DNA of 64,000 bases from Pseudobacteriovorax antillogorgiicola (GTDB taxonomy: Bacteria > Bdellovibrionota_B > Oligoflexia > Oligoflexales > Oligoflexaceae). Under the pieces are notes generated by a model that saw nothing but the letters and a program-made list of their open reading frames with translations, did not search any database and had not been told where the DNA came from. The stretch covers positions 186,001 to 250,000 of the forward strand of contig NZ_FWZT01000006.1 in the NCBI RefSeq assembly GCF_900177345.1, in the 5' to 3' direction. Made by a program: the position numbers and the translations under genes. The stretch's first letter is position 1. Every line of letters starts with the position of its first letter. Of the stretch, positions 45,633-54,460 are shown in pieces.

Positions 45633-46823
45633 ATGTCACATGAGGCAAGGCCAAGAATTGTCTTAGTATCATTAAGAAAAGAATGGCTTGGAATTAGCCG
45701 TTTACCAGAATCTCTCTCTGAAAATGGGCTTGAGATCGTTGCTATTTGCCAGAAAGGGTCTTTTCTCGGGGAGTCGAGCTATATCGACAAACTTCACTTC
45801 ATTCCTCCACCAAAACTCAAAGCCTATACGCGGCTCATAGGTATCAAGATTCTATCTATTCTTCATAAGGAACCTTGTGACCGCGTTATTCCCGGTGATG
45901 AAGATACCGTCTATGCACTCTATGATGTTATGAAACTGGCCAAAACCCTTAAAATCCGCAACGTACAAAAGGTACTTGAAGCGTCTATCAGCTCAACTAA
46001 CACAGATCATATCATAAACAAGTATAAGTTTTTCAGCTTGCTCCAAGAAGTGTCGGTGCCAATCCCTGCGCAACTTGGACAGATTGATGTATACAAACCT
46101 CAGAAAGATGAGTTTCCTCTAGTCGTAAAAGACTCTTACAGCAGTGGTGGTAGCGGAGTTTCCATCGTCTATAGTCAAAGTGAATTCCACGATGCATCAG
46201 TCAGAAATGAGAAATCCTGGATTCGCAAATCATTATCACCTATAAAATGCTTATTTTTTTACGATATCTTTTCGTTCAATAGTAAGCCTAGGGCAGAAAA
46301 ATACATAGATGGGGACATTTCAATGTATCCATTTCTAGCTGAAAAGGGAGAACTGATAGGTGGGTTTTCCGTAAGAAAAGCAGAAACTTTTCCTAAGAAC
46401 ATTGGCCCGAGTACTGTGATAGAATCGTTTATCTGTCCCGACATGGAAGAGTATGCTAAAGTTATTGTCGAAAAGACAAGGTTCACCGGTTTTGGTAGCA
46501 TCGACTTTATTGTAGAAAGAGTCTCGAAGAGAATTTACGTGATCGAACTTAATCCTCGCCCCGTACCAGCCAGTCACTTGGGAAGTATCTTTGGATCTGA
46601 CCTGTGTAAGCTTTTTAGTAGTTTGTGCAGGCACCAAGAACCCAGTCCCAAAAAAGAGTTAAAAGAAAATATCAGAGTTTCTTTGTTTCCTAACGAAGTC
46701 TTACGAGACAAAAATAGCAACAACCTCGTCGATGCGATTCATGATGTGCCATGGAATGACGAAGGATTACTGAGAAAAATCAATAATACATACGGCCTTA
46801 GCTTTACGCTTGAAGACAATTGA
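45633..46823 (+). CDS. ATP-grasp ligase in the polysaccharide locus
   Basis: 396-residue cytoplasmic ATP-grasp protein of the carbamoyl-phosphate-synthase-like superfamily. N-terminal Rossmann domain (RIVLVSLRKEWLG, DRVIPGDEDTVYALYD), ATP-binding region VVKDSYSSGGSGVSIVY, and the catalytic metal site FGSIDFIVERVSKR-YVIELNPRP. These enzymes form amide or related bonds from acyl-phosphate intermediates. In an exopolysaccharide locus a carboxylate-amine ligase may decorate a sugar acid with an amino acid or supply a modified sugar (inference). The ATG at 45633 has a purine-rich AAAAG nearby. It is followed by the GT2-acyltransferase gene, 81 bases downstream. Confidence 0.8.
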   Translation: MSHEARPRIVLVSLRKEWLGISRLPESLSENGLEIVAICQKGSFLGESSYIDKLHFIPPPKLKAYTRLIGIKILSILHKEPCDRVIPGDEDTVYALYDVMKLAKTLKIRNVQKVLEASISSTNTDHIINKYKFFSLLQEVSVPIPAQLGQIDVYKPQKDEFPLVVKDSYSSGGSGVSIVYSQSEFHDASVRNEKSWIRKSLSPIKCLFFYDIFSFNSKPRAEKYIDGDISMYPFLAEKGELIGGFSVRKAETFPKNIGPSTVIESFICPDMEEYAKVIVEKTRFTGFGSIDFIVERVSKRIYVIELNPRPVPASHLGSIFGSDLCKLFSSLCRHQEPSPKKELKENIRVSLFPNEVLRDKNSNNLVDAIHDVPWNDEGLLRKINNTYGLSFTLEDN

Positions 46824-46904
46824 AATAGGCATGGTTGATTATCTCTCTAATTGAGGTATAGAAGGCTGGATTAAAATAGTGAAACAGCATGGGCGGTTCT
46901 AGCA

Positions 46905-48509
46905 ATGGTTCAAATAAAGGTTAGCGTTGTCATACCTACTTACAACCGAGTGAATAGCTTGACGACTATTTTAAATGGCCTCATTAACCAAAATCTACCT
47001 ACAGATGATTATGAGGTTATTTTCGTTAATGATGGCTCTCCTGATAACACCCAGGAAGCTCTTCCTTTACTCATTGAAAGGTTAAATCAAGACCGAAAAG
47101 CCTTAATTCGCATGATTAGCCAAGAGAACCAGGGTCAGGCAGTAGCGCGAAACAACGGTGCGAAAGCAGCCAAAGGAGACGTTCTGGTCTTTCTTGATGA
47201 TGACATGGAACCCTGTGACGAAACATTTCTTGAACATCATCTCATACACCATGAAAATCAAAGCAACCTCGTCGTTTTTGGTGCGATTCTCCCCCCTGCC
47301 AACGACCCTAAAAGACCACCCTTTGAATGGTTCTATGAAAAGTCTATTGAGTCCATGTACCAAGCCTTTGATGGTGGTCTGCCCCCAAGCGGTCAACATT
47401 TCTTCAGTGCGAATGTTTCTGTTGATCGTCAACTTTTTCTAAAAGCAGGGGGATTTGATCGTGATTACCGCCATGCAGAAGACCGCGAGTTGGGGTTAAG
47501 GTTAGAGGCACGGTTCGACGCTGAATTTAAATTTGATAGGAAAGCATCGGCTTACCATAATTCCACTACGGGAAAGTTTAAGAGTTTCATCCACCGTGCT
47601 CAGCTATATGGCTCCTACGACTACCAAATGTCTCTTAAATATCCTCAAAAAGTGGAACTTAGCCCCTTTTTCTTTATCGTTGCCCAGAACCCTTTCAAAA
47701 CGGCTCTCATCGCAACAGCCGAGAGGTCTCAGCTTGCCACTAACATTCTTACAAAAATTCTAACAGTGCAAGCGATTGTCCTAGGTAAATTAAACCTACG
47801 TAAAATGGCAGCGTTCTCATGTAGCGCGATTTATATCATGAACTATGTGTCTAGCTTGAAGCAATTTCTAAGTCAAAAAGAACTAAAAACTCAGAAACAG
47901 CTGGACAAGGATTATGAAGCAGCAAAAGAGTCCTATCTAGAGAGTCTGGGGAGGCAAACAGGTCGATCTTTCTTTAGAGATATGAAACTAGACATGAAAT
48001 ATATTCTGGAATATGAAGGCAGAAACTTGTCGGTAAAAAATGTGTTATGGCTTCTATTCGGCAGTGATGCTTACCCAATTCTGCTGCTGTTCAGACTTCG
48101 AAAACTAGCGAGAAAATACCGATTACCTCTTGTAAATCGAATCTTGCGACAAGTTCAAACTGTGCTGTACTCTATAGAGCTAGGAATCGATATCGAACTT
48201 GGTCACGGCGTGTATTTTGTTCACTCACTAGGTACTGTTGTTGGTGGCACATCTGTTGTCGGCAATAAGTGCGTCTTCATGGGTAACAATACGGTAGGGG
48301 CCGCTCACCGATATGAAAGCCCCGTGATTGAGTCTGGAGTCGTCGTGGGTGCAGGGGCAAGAATTTTAGGGGAAATTAGAGTCGGACAATCCTCGACGAT
48401 CGGAGCAAATTCGGTCGTTCTAAAGGATATCCCACCACAGTCTATCGCTGTGGGATCACCTGCCAAGGTTGTTAAGTCGAAGGCTGCTAGGGAAAAAGAA
48501 AGTGCTTAG
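46905..48509 (+). CDS. Glycosyltransferase GT2 fused to a serine-acetyltransferase-like domain
   Basis: 534 residues. The N-terminal GT2 domain (about 1-270) contains KVSVVIPTYNR, VNDGSPDNT, VFLDDDMEP as the DxD site, and AEDRELGLRL, typical of a chain-extending sugar transferase. After a helical linker (about 300-370) with WLLFGSDAYPIL, the C-terminal part (about 410-520) is a left-handed beta-helix of the serine O-acetyltransferase/LbH type: IELGHGVYFVHSLGTVVGG, KCVFMGNNTVGA, IRVGQSSTIGANSVVLKDIPP, IAVGSPAKVV. This would O- or N-acetylate the sugar or acceptor. A two-function enzyme is plausible. It is convergent with the next ATP-grasp gene. Confidence 0.88.
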   Translation: MVQIKVSVVIPTYNRVNSLTTILNGLINQNLPTDDYEVIFVNDGSPDNTQEALPLLIERLNQDRKALIRMISQENQGQAVARNNGAKAAKGDVLVFLDDDMEPCDETFLEHHLIHHENQSNLVVFGAILPPANDPKRPPFEWFYEKSIESMYQAFDGGLPPSGQHFFSANVSVDRQLFLKAGGFDRDYRHAEDRELGLRLEARFDAEFKFDRKASAYHNSTTGKFKSFIHRAQLYGSYDYQMSLKYPQKVELSPFFFIVAQNPFKTALIATAERSQLATNILTKILTVQAIVLGKLNLRKMAAFSCSAIYIMNYVSSLKQFLSQKELKTQKQLDKDYEAAKESYLESLGRQTGRSFFRDMKLDMKYILEYEGRNLSVKNVLWLLFGSDAYPILLLFRLRKLARKYRLPLVNRILRQVQTVLYSIELGIDIELGHGVYFVHSLGTVVGGTSVVGNKCVFMGNNTVGAAHRYESPVIESGVVVGAGARILGEIRVGQSSTIGANSVVLKDIPPQSIAVGSPAKVVKSKAAREKESA

Positions 48510-48547
48510 GCCCTAGATATTTATATTGCAAACCTCAACAACCCCAA

Positions 48548-49828
48548 CTACTTTTCTTGAAAGAAGTGCCTCCATGCTGCACGAGGGTGCCTTAAATACC
48601 CTGCGAAAGCCTGAATCATCCCAACAAGCGCTGGAACTCGATCATCAGGTGCGTAATAAGCATCTACATATTGGGAATCTCGTGAATTAGCCCACGAAAG
48701 CCATTTACGAAATTCTCGATAACTCATGTTTAGACTTAGAAAAGATAAAGAGATCGTCAGATAAAAAAGCCAAATAATGCTGTATATATACTTCTGGGAG
48801 TTATCCCAACTCCTGGCTTTATTGATCTCCTGTTGTAGATCACTATCGATTCTACAAGCACTATAAAACACGAGTCTAGGAATTTCCATTTCTCTCGCAA
48901 TTTCAAATTGCATCTGACTATAGTATCGTGGATTAAAGTCAATAAGGTAGTACTGCTGATCTTTATAGATAAACTCAGTCTCGAATGCACCAAAATAGTT
49001 CATCTTCTGGCAAAGCTGAAAAACTTGGTCAATTAGGTACTGAGGAGCTTCGATACTCTCAAAACATAAGCCTATACCAATTTTCCTCGGTTTTTGCATA
49101 ACCTTGTAACTAGAGCGAAAGCTGGTAAGTTTACCCGTTTCATCGACAAAACCAGCAATACTCAACGTATCAGTCATGGCCTCGGTCATAAACTCTTGAA
49201 CCATCGGCCAATTGACATTTTGATCATATGACTCGATATAGGATTCATATTTGCTCTTAGACTTAAATTCTCTGATGCCTGCAGCAAGATCTTCTTCTTG
49301 CCAAACAATCCTTCCTTTCTGACTACTGATCGATCCAATTTGAGTTTGAGGTTTCAGTAAAATAGGAAAGCGAAGGTTACGAGACACTTCCACCACATCA
49401 TGATCATTCTCTGGAAATTCTGTCATAGGAGTTTGAATTCCTATTTCCTTACAGGCTTGGTGTAGGTGCTTCTTATTCAAGATACTATAGATAACTTCTT
49501 TTGAGGGACTGTACATAGAAAAGTACTTTGAAAGTACTTCAGAATGGAAAGCATACAGCCAAGCAGTGGTATCACAACATGGATAAAGTAGGGTGCCAGG
49601 GTGATCTCGCCCAAAACTTACCAACCAGGAAATAAACTCTTCTGTTTTCGCAACAGGAGGACACTTTAAGTACTGAGTCAAGTACTTTGAATATGCTGAT
49701 GGTGACTTTGCGGTGTCGGCTAGATACACGGATAACCCTAACCTACCTAAAGATCTTATAGCACAAAGGGTTCCAATATAGGCCCCAGTTGTGACTAGCA
49801 CTTTATTGCTTTGACTTCCCACGTTCAA
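48548..49828 (-). CDS. Second ATP-grasp ligase in the polysaccharide locus
   Basis: 426 residues, ATP-grasp fold. The N-terminus KVLVTTGAYIGTLCAIRSLGRLGLSVYLAD is a Rossmann-like pre-domain. FPILLKPQTQIGSISSQ, YFGAFETEFIYKDQQYYLIDFNPRYYSQM carry the ATP and metal ligands (Glu, Asp, Asn). The overall style fits carboxylate-amine ligases such as D-aspartate ligase or PurD/CarB relatives. It is not closely similar to the ATP-grasp enzyme at 45633. The start is probably TTG at 49828 with GAGG 8 bases before. It follows the outer-membrane barrel gene by 10 bases in the same operon. Substrate unknown. Confidence 0.75.
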   Translation of the reverse strand: MNVGSQSNKVLVTTGAYIGTLCAIRSLGRLGLSVYLADTAKSPSAYSKYLTQYLKCPPVAKTEEFISWLVSFGRDHPGTLLYPCCDTTAWLYAFHSEVLSKYFSMYSPSKEVIYSILNKKHLHQACKEIGIQTPMTEFPENDHDVVEVSRNLRFPILLKPQTQIGSISSQKGRIVWQEEDLAAGIREFKSKSKYESYIESYDQNVNWPMVQEFMTEAMTDTLSIAGFVDETGKLTSFRSSYKVMQKPRKIGIGLCFESIEAPQYLIDQVFQLCQKMNYFGAFETEFIYKDQQYYLIDFNPRYYSQMQFEIAREMEIPRLVFYSACRIDSDLQQEINKARSWDNSQKYIYSIIWLFYLTISLSFLSLNMSYREFRKWLSWANSRDSQYVDAYYAPDDRVPALVGMIQAFAGYLRHPRAAWRHFFQEK

Positions 49829-49838
49829 CAGCCAATCC

Positions 49839-51083
49839 TCAAAATTGAATTAGATAGCCCAATGTGACCAGCCTTCGCGTGGCAGCAAGTTGAGACTCTA
49901 AATTCTTTGTTTCGGAATAATCCCCCGATATCGATATTTCACTCGGTGGAGGTTTGCCCTCCTGAGGTAAACCCAATCTGTAACGAAACTCAATATTCAT
50001 AGCTCGAACATAGTTTTCACTGACAATATTACCATTATTCTCCTGATCTGCATTGCTTACTACGAACTGAAATACTGATTGGGTCGAAGTTTCTGCACTG
50101 AGGCTAACAAGTGTAGTATCAGTAATCGAACTAGCCGACCCCTCTTCAGTGGATGTGAAACTTCGATTCCACTCAACTCTGAAGCTATTAGCGAATGACT
50201 GACTACTTACTTGTTCACTCAAACTATCGGGCGACGAAGACAGAATGTTATCGTCATCGTGCTTCGTAGTCTCAAGGCTTTGAAGAACTCGATTACGGTA
50301 GAATAGGTAGGTATAAGATGCACCTCCTGTCCCAAAAGTAAGTGTATCACCTTCCGTTTCTGACCTGGTCTGTCCACCTTGAATTGCTACAATGCCTCTC
50401 TCAGAAAGCCGATAGCTATAATTCAAACCCCAGAGTGCTGTGGAACTTTCAGAGGAGTTCAATGGCTTTTGTATCCCGTACTGAATGGTGCTTCGCAGAC
50501 TACTTCTTACACTGAGTACGCGAAGCAAGGATGCCGATACAGTTTTAGTCTCAACGTCTTGATTGTAGGTATCGAGAGTCTGAATTGACGCCGACAGAGA
50601 GTAATTGGAGAGTGCACTGAGATTGTGACTATAGGTCGCATTGCCTAGTAAAAAGCGATATTCAAGTTCATTAGGATCTTCTACCAATAGAGTATCCTCT
50701 AGTGTTAAGCTTTGTGTTACATCCTGACCTTTCCCCCAATTTCCAGTGAGAGATACTGATAATTGACCAGTATGATACAGAGCAACGTAGGTTAGATTCA
50801 AGCCTAGGTTAGAGAATGTTCGATCTTCGGAGAATGCCCGTCCTGATCCACCAATAATGCTTTGTGTGTAGGTTTTGTTCCCAAACGCCTGAATAAAGCT
50901 CTGATTTACTCCTACTCTTCCAGCCGAAAATCTTTCGCTTTCTACTTCATTACCATCGTTTTCAGTTCTATTTTCAACTTTCAAAACCTCGAATTCAATT
51001 CGAGTAGGAGCGGATTGGCAAAAAGCAGCCTCCTCGTTCCCAACCATAAAAAGAAAAATATTAAAAACCAGAACTCTGAGCAT
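49839..51083 (-). CDS. Outer-membrane beta-barrel protein of the polysaccharide locus
   Basis: 414 residues from the ATG at 51083; signal peptide MLRVLVFNIFLFMVGNEEAAFC. The mature protein is dominated by alternating hydrophobic/polar beta strands with Ser/Thr/Asn-rich turns and ends LVTLGYLIQF, the aromatic end typical of outer-membrane barrels. The style resembles the barrel proteins found in exopolysaccharide and PEP-CTERM loci (EpsL/TIGR03016-like), but no exosortase or PEP-CTERM protein is present here. It may help secretion or anchoring of the polysaccharide. Gene order suggests co-transcription with the ATP-grasp gene at 48548. Confidence 0.75.
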   Translation of the reverse strand: MLRVLVFNIFLFMVGNEEAAFCQSAPTRIEFEVLKVENRTENDGNEVESERFSAGRVGVNQSFIQAFGNKTYTQSIIGGSGRAFSEDRTFSNLGLNLTYVALYHTGQLSVSLTGNWGKGQDVTQSLTLEDTLLVEDPNELEYRFLLGNATYSHNLSALSNYSLSASIQTLDTYNQDVETKTVSASLLRVLSVRSSLRSTIQYGIQKPLNSSESSTALWGLNYSYRLSERGIVAIQGGQTRSETEGDTLTFGTGGASYTYLFYRNRVLQSLETTKHDDDNILSSSPDSLSEQVSSQSFANSFRVEWNRSFTSTEEGSASSITDTTLVSLSAETSTQSVFQFVVSNADQENNGNIVSENYVRAMNIEFRYRLGLPQEGKPPPSEISISGDYSETKNLESQLAATRRLVTLGYLIQF

Positions 51084-51275
51084 ATCAAAACCTGAGATAT
51101 ACATGTATCAACTGCAATGGTATCGGACGCACGGCTCGACTCTTGAGTGTTAAGTCAGTAAATTTCGTGATTTAACCAAGGGATTGGAAAAAAGATGACA
51201 GTTACTAGAAACGCAGATTCAAGATTCAGGTGTATCGAGCGATAACGACTCCAGCTCATATAATGTGGAGTGATC

Positions 51276-51989
51276 ATGTTTCTGAAGGAATTTCGAAATC
51301 AACTCAAGTTCGGAGGCTGGCGCGCAGCACTTATCTTCGCAGGCTTTCGTTTCATGAATAGAATAATGTACTTCGATATACTACACACTATGACATTAGA
51401 GCTAAAGAACATCGATAGTAAGTATTTAAAAGATCCAGAAGCACCTATTGTTGGGCGATTTCTGACCCCAGAAGAGATCAAAAAGTTTTCAAAAAATAGT
51501 AAATATCAGCTTACAAATGACTTTTTGCCAGAAAGTCTGGATCACGGTGACATGTGCTTCGGCTTTGTGGATGGTGATGTTCTCGCTGCCTACGGTTGGT
51601 ACTCTAAAAAGCCCACACGAGTCACAAACGAGTTTGCCGTCAACTTTAGCAATGACTGGGTATATATGCATCACGGCTACACAAATCCAGATTACCGCGG
51701 CAAACGACTCCATGCAATCGGAATGGCCAAGGCGGTTGCTGCCTTTCAAGAACAAGGTTACCGAGGGCTAGTCTCGATTGTAGCATCCGAAAATTCAAAT
51801 TCCTTAAAGTCTGTAAAACGAATGGGTTACGAACTTACTGGCAAAATATACCTCTTCGCAAGACTGAATCGATATCTCGTATACCAGGACAAAGGAGCGA
51901 AAGACTGTGGCATGTGGTTATCACCAAGACATGAAACTCTAAATGCCTATGTCATGAACAGGCCTGAAAATGATAGAAGTGCAGCTTGA
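51276..51989 (+). CDS. GNAT-type acyltransferase
   Basis: 237 residues from the ATG at 51276, preceded by GGAG 6 bases upstream; an in-frame GTG two codons earlier is possible. The C-terminal half shows the GNAT acetyl-CoA motif A region PDYRGKRLHAIGMAKAV and motif B SIVASENSNSLKSVKRMGYEL. The N-terminal 60 residues carry amphipathic helices (LKFGGWRAALIFAGFRFMNR). It may acylate an amino sugar or lipid of the neighbouring polysaccharide pathway (inference). It is followed after 8 bases by the FG-GAP gene, so the two form an operon. Confidence 0.8.
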   Translation: MFLKEFRNQLKFGGWRAALIFAGFRFMNRIMYFDILHTMTLELKNIDSKYLKDPEAPIVGRFLTPEEIKKFSKNSKYQLTNDFLPESLDHGDMCFGFVDGDVLAAYGWYSKKPTRVTNEFAVNFSNDWVYMHHGYTNPDYRGKRLHAIGMAKAVAAFQEQGYRGLVSIVASENSNSLKSVKRMGYELTGKIYLFARLNRYLVYQDKGAKDCGMWLSPRHETLNAYVMNRPENDRSAA

Positions 51990-51997
51990 TAAGGGTC

Positions 51998-53230
51998 ATG
52001 AAAAACTACAAAACACTAGTCATTGTATTCCTAATCTTTTTGTTTTCTGGTGCTTTTTGTAAAAGAACGCAAGAATCTTCAGTATCAAATTCTCCTCAGT
52101 CTTTGTTTAATGATGCAAGCCAGTTGCTTCCCGAAGAAGCTAGATACCGGATGTGTATGGATGCCCAATCAATTGATCTCGACCAAGATGGCGACATGGA
52201 TCTTATCCTTGCCATTGAATTCGGGGAGAACATTCTACTAATAAACGACGGCTCCGGCACCTTTGCAATCGACCAAAGCTTTCCAAAATCCAAACGAGAT
52301 AGTGAAGATATAGCTGCGGCTGATTTCAATCTCGATGAGGCCATTGACATCATCATCGTTACTGAGGACGACCAAATAAACGAATCCTACCTATCCAATT
52401 CAGTTGGTAAATTTGATCGACGTGAGGATAATATATCTGACCATGGGATCACCAATGGTGTAGCCTTCTCTGACTTCGACAATAAACTTGGCCCTGACCT
52501 AGTTTTCGCCAACAAGGGAGAGAATTTTCTTCTTCTCAACGATGGCAAGGCCAACTTTAAAAAAGTATTTCTCAATGACAATACCGATACGAGCCAAGAT
52601 GTAGAGCTAGGTGATCTTGATGGCGATGGCGATCTAGATATTGTCATCGCCAACGAGGGAAAAAACCAGATGTTGATAAACCAAGGTCAACTCAAATTTC
52701 AAGACGAATCGGAAACCAGACTTGCCGGGGGATTCCCGTTAACGGAAACCCGTGACATCGACTTGTTCGATATTGATGGGGATGGAGACCTAGATATTTT
52801 TACAGGCAATGTCAGATTGTTCCATAAATACGATGCTCAGAATCGAATCTATATTAACGACGGCAATGGCTTTTTCACTGAAGAAACCGGAAATCGTTTG
52901 CCTACAGATAGCTTGAATACCTTTGACGGTGACTTTTTCGATTTTGATCGCGATGGCGATTCTGACCTTGTCACAGCCAATGGCAATTTATGGGCCAACG
53001 CAGGACGAACCTACACATTCTTGGCAAATGATGGCAATGGTAAGTTCACCGTGCTTGAAGACGAGTCCGTCCCTAGGGTTCAGGGGGTGGATGGGTTTGA
53101 TGTTGAATTTGCTGACTTCAACAATGATGGCCTAGGAGATCTCTACTTCTGTAGCCGTGGACGAAAAGATGGGGGCAATACTGACTACCTATTTATAGGC
53201 CGCCCATCATCTCAGTTTCCTGGAAAGTAG
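51998..53230 (+). CDS. FG-GAP/VCBS repeat protein, surface or secreted
   Basis: 410 residues from the ATG at 51998; AAGGG lies only a few bases upstream, and a TTG 12 bases earlier is an alternative. The hydrophobic N-terminus (YKTLVIVFLIFLFSGAFC) is a signal peptide, perhaps type II, although Phe before the Cys is atypical. The body has repeated Asp-rich calcium-binding units of the integrin FG-GAP type: DQDGDMDL, DLDGDGDLDI, DIDGDGDLDI, DFDRDGDSDL, DFNNDGLGDL. A seven-bladed propeller on the cell surface is likely. It follows the GNAT gene in the same operon. Its partner is unknown. Confidence 0.85.
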   Translation: MKNYKTLVIVFLIFLFSGAFCKRTQESSVSNSPQSLFNDASQLLPEEARYRMCMDAQSIDLDQDGDMDLILAIEFGENILLINDGSGTFAIDQSFPKSKRDSEDIAAADFNLDEAIDIIIVTEDDQINESYLSNSVGKFDRREDNISDHGITNGVAFSDFDNKLGPDLVFANKGENFLLLNDGKANFKKVFLNDNTDTSQDVELGDLDGDGDLDIVIANEGKNQMLINQGQLKFQDESETRLAGGFPLTETRDIDLFDIDGDGDLDIFTGNVRLFHKYDAQNRIYINDGNGFFTEETGNRLPTDSLNTFDGDFFDFDRDGDSDLVTANGNLWANAGRTYTFLANDGNGKFTVLEDESVPRVQGVDGFDVEFADFNNDGLGDLYFCSRGRKDGGNTDYLFIGRPSSQFPGK

Positions 53231-53425
53231 ATAGGTGAGCTGTGCAATGAAGAATACCGGCCATAGGAACCAAAGCAGCATTACGTAAACACCCGAAGCG
53301 AATAAGGGTGGATGATCCTGATTTAGGAAGCCGGGGACTTTAAACCACCTGTCGGGATTGTTTGATATCACTATCATAGTGTAAGCTGCGAATAATGCAC
53401 CAAAGATAACGTAAGCCAGCTTCAT
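53207..53425 (-). CDS. Small membrane protein
   Basis: 72 residues with two membrane segments (YVIFGALFAAYTMIVIS and VYVMLLWFLWPVFFIAQLTYLL) and a short exterior loop. It overlaps the end of the convergent FG-GAP gene by 24 bases. The clean two-segment pattern suggests a real gene, but no family can be named and no ribosome site is clear. Confidence 0.5.
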   Translation of the reverse strand: MKLAYVIFGALFAAYTMIVISNNPDRWFKVPGFLNQDHPPLFASGVYVMLLWFLWPVFFIAQLTYLLSRKLR

Positions 53426-53524
53426 TTCTTTCCATAAGTAAAATTTTAATCCTTGGAATTATAAGGATAGTTATTCCAAAAAGATAGCTATTTATTTCTG
53501 ATTGTATTCCGATAGGAGGGTCTC

Positions 53525-54460
53525 ATGAGCCTTGGGGAGGAAGCAACCATTAAAGCAGCTTATTCTACAGCCCAAAATCAAAACCTAATGGTATACGACT
53601 ATAAACAGATCAATCCGCAGATACTATTCAGGGATCACATTAGGGCACGCAAACCAGCCCTGATCAAGAATGCAGTCCATGGTAGTTGGGCTCCCTGGTC
53701 TTGGACAATTAGCTCTCTTGTCCAAAGATATGGCGATAAATCGATCACTTACCGTAGTCCGGCAGGTGATCAAGTTGGTGATTTAGCGAATGTAGTTGAA
53801 AAAGCTTTAGGTTCCAATAACGAGAAGGTGTACCTACGAAACCTGAGGATCGTAAAAGACCTTCCCGAGCTTGCTGATGAGCTATTTCCTTTACCTGACA
53901 TTTTGAGAGGAGATTGGAAATCCACCTTTCTTCTACCCAATAATTGGCTCTTAGGTAAGCATATTATCGAGCTTTTTGTCTCGAAACCGGGTATCACATT
54001 TCCCGTTCTACACCTTGACTATTGGGGTATGGATGGATTCATATGTCAGGTTGAAGGACATAAGCAGTTCGTCTTATTCTCACCTGACGATACGCCCTAT
54101 CTCTATCCAACAGCAGAGAATCCATTGCTTTCTGCCGTCGACCCCTTTCAACCAGACTTCAACAAGCACCCTGAGTTTAAAAACGCCTCAATGGTACTGA
54201 TAGACTTAGAACCAGGGGATGTGCTTTACAACCCCGGTTGGTGGCATACAACAAAAACATTAAGCCAATCGCTCACCATCATATTTTCTACCTGGAACTC
54301 AGGAAATTGGGGACAGATGATACGAGAGCTTGTTAAGGCAAACTTCAAAAGTGAGCCAAGCAAAAGCGCAGTGATAGCTTCCTATCTAGCGCTAGTGGCA
54401 ATTCCCTTGTTTATGTGGGAACAGTGGAGGATCAAGGCAACTGGTACTTATCCTTCATAA
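53525..54460 (+). CDS. JmjC/cupin_8-type Fe(II) oxygenase-like protein
   Basis: 311 residues, strong ribosome site AGGAGGG. The N-terminal half includes ARKPALIKNAVHGSWAPWSW, the cupin_8/JmjC 'KPvvikg...W' start. The core shows the metal facial triad HLD (in VLHLDYWG) and a later His (NPGWWHTT), which would bind Fe(II) with 2-oxoglutarate, and WWH is the typical double-stranded beta-helix end. A hydrophobic segment lies near the C-terminus (AVIASYLALVAIPLFMW), so it may be membrane-attached. Such enzymes hydroxylate proteins or small molecules; substrate unknown. Convergent with the LamG lipoprotein gene, overlapping by 29 bases. Confidence 0.8.
   Translation: MSLGEEATIKAAYSTAQNQNLMVYDYKQINPQILFRDHIRARKPALIKNAVHGSWAPWSWTISSLVQRYGDKSITYRSPAGDQVGDLANVVEKALGSNNEKVYLRNLRIVKDLPELADELFPLPDILRGDWKSTFLLPNNWLLGKHIIELFVSKPGITFPVLHLDYWGMDGFICQVEGHKQFVLFSPDDTPYLYPTAENPLLSAVDPFQPDFNKHPEFKNASMVLIDLEPGDVLYNPGWWHTTKTLSQSLTIIFSTWNSGNWGQMIRELVKANFKSEPSKSAVIASYLALVAIPLFMWEQWRIKATGTYPS

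Noticed and set aside
49839-51083. PEP-CTERM/exosortase system
   Set aside because: The barrel resembles proteins from such loci, but no exosortase or PEP-CTERM-tagged protein was seen in the window.
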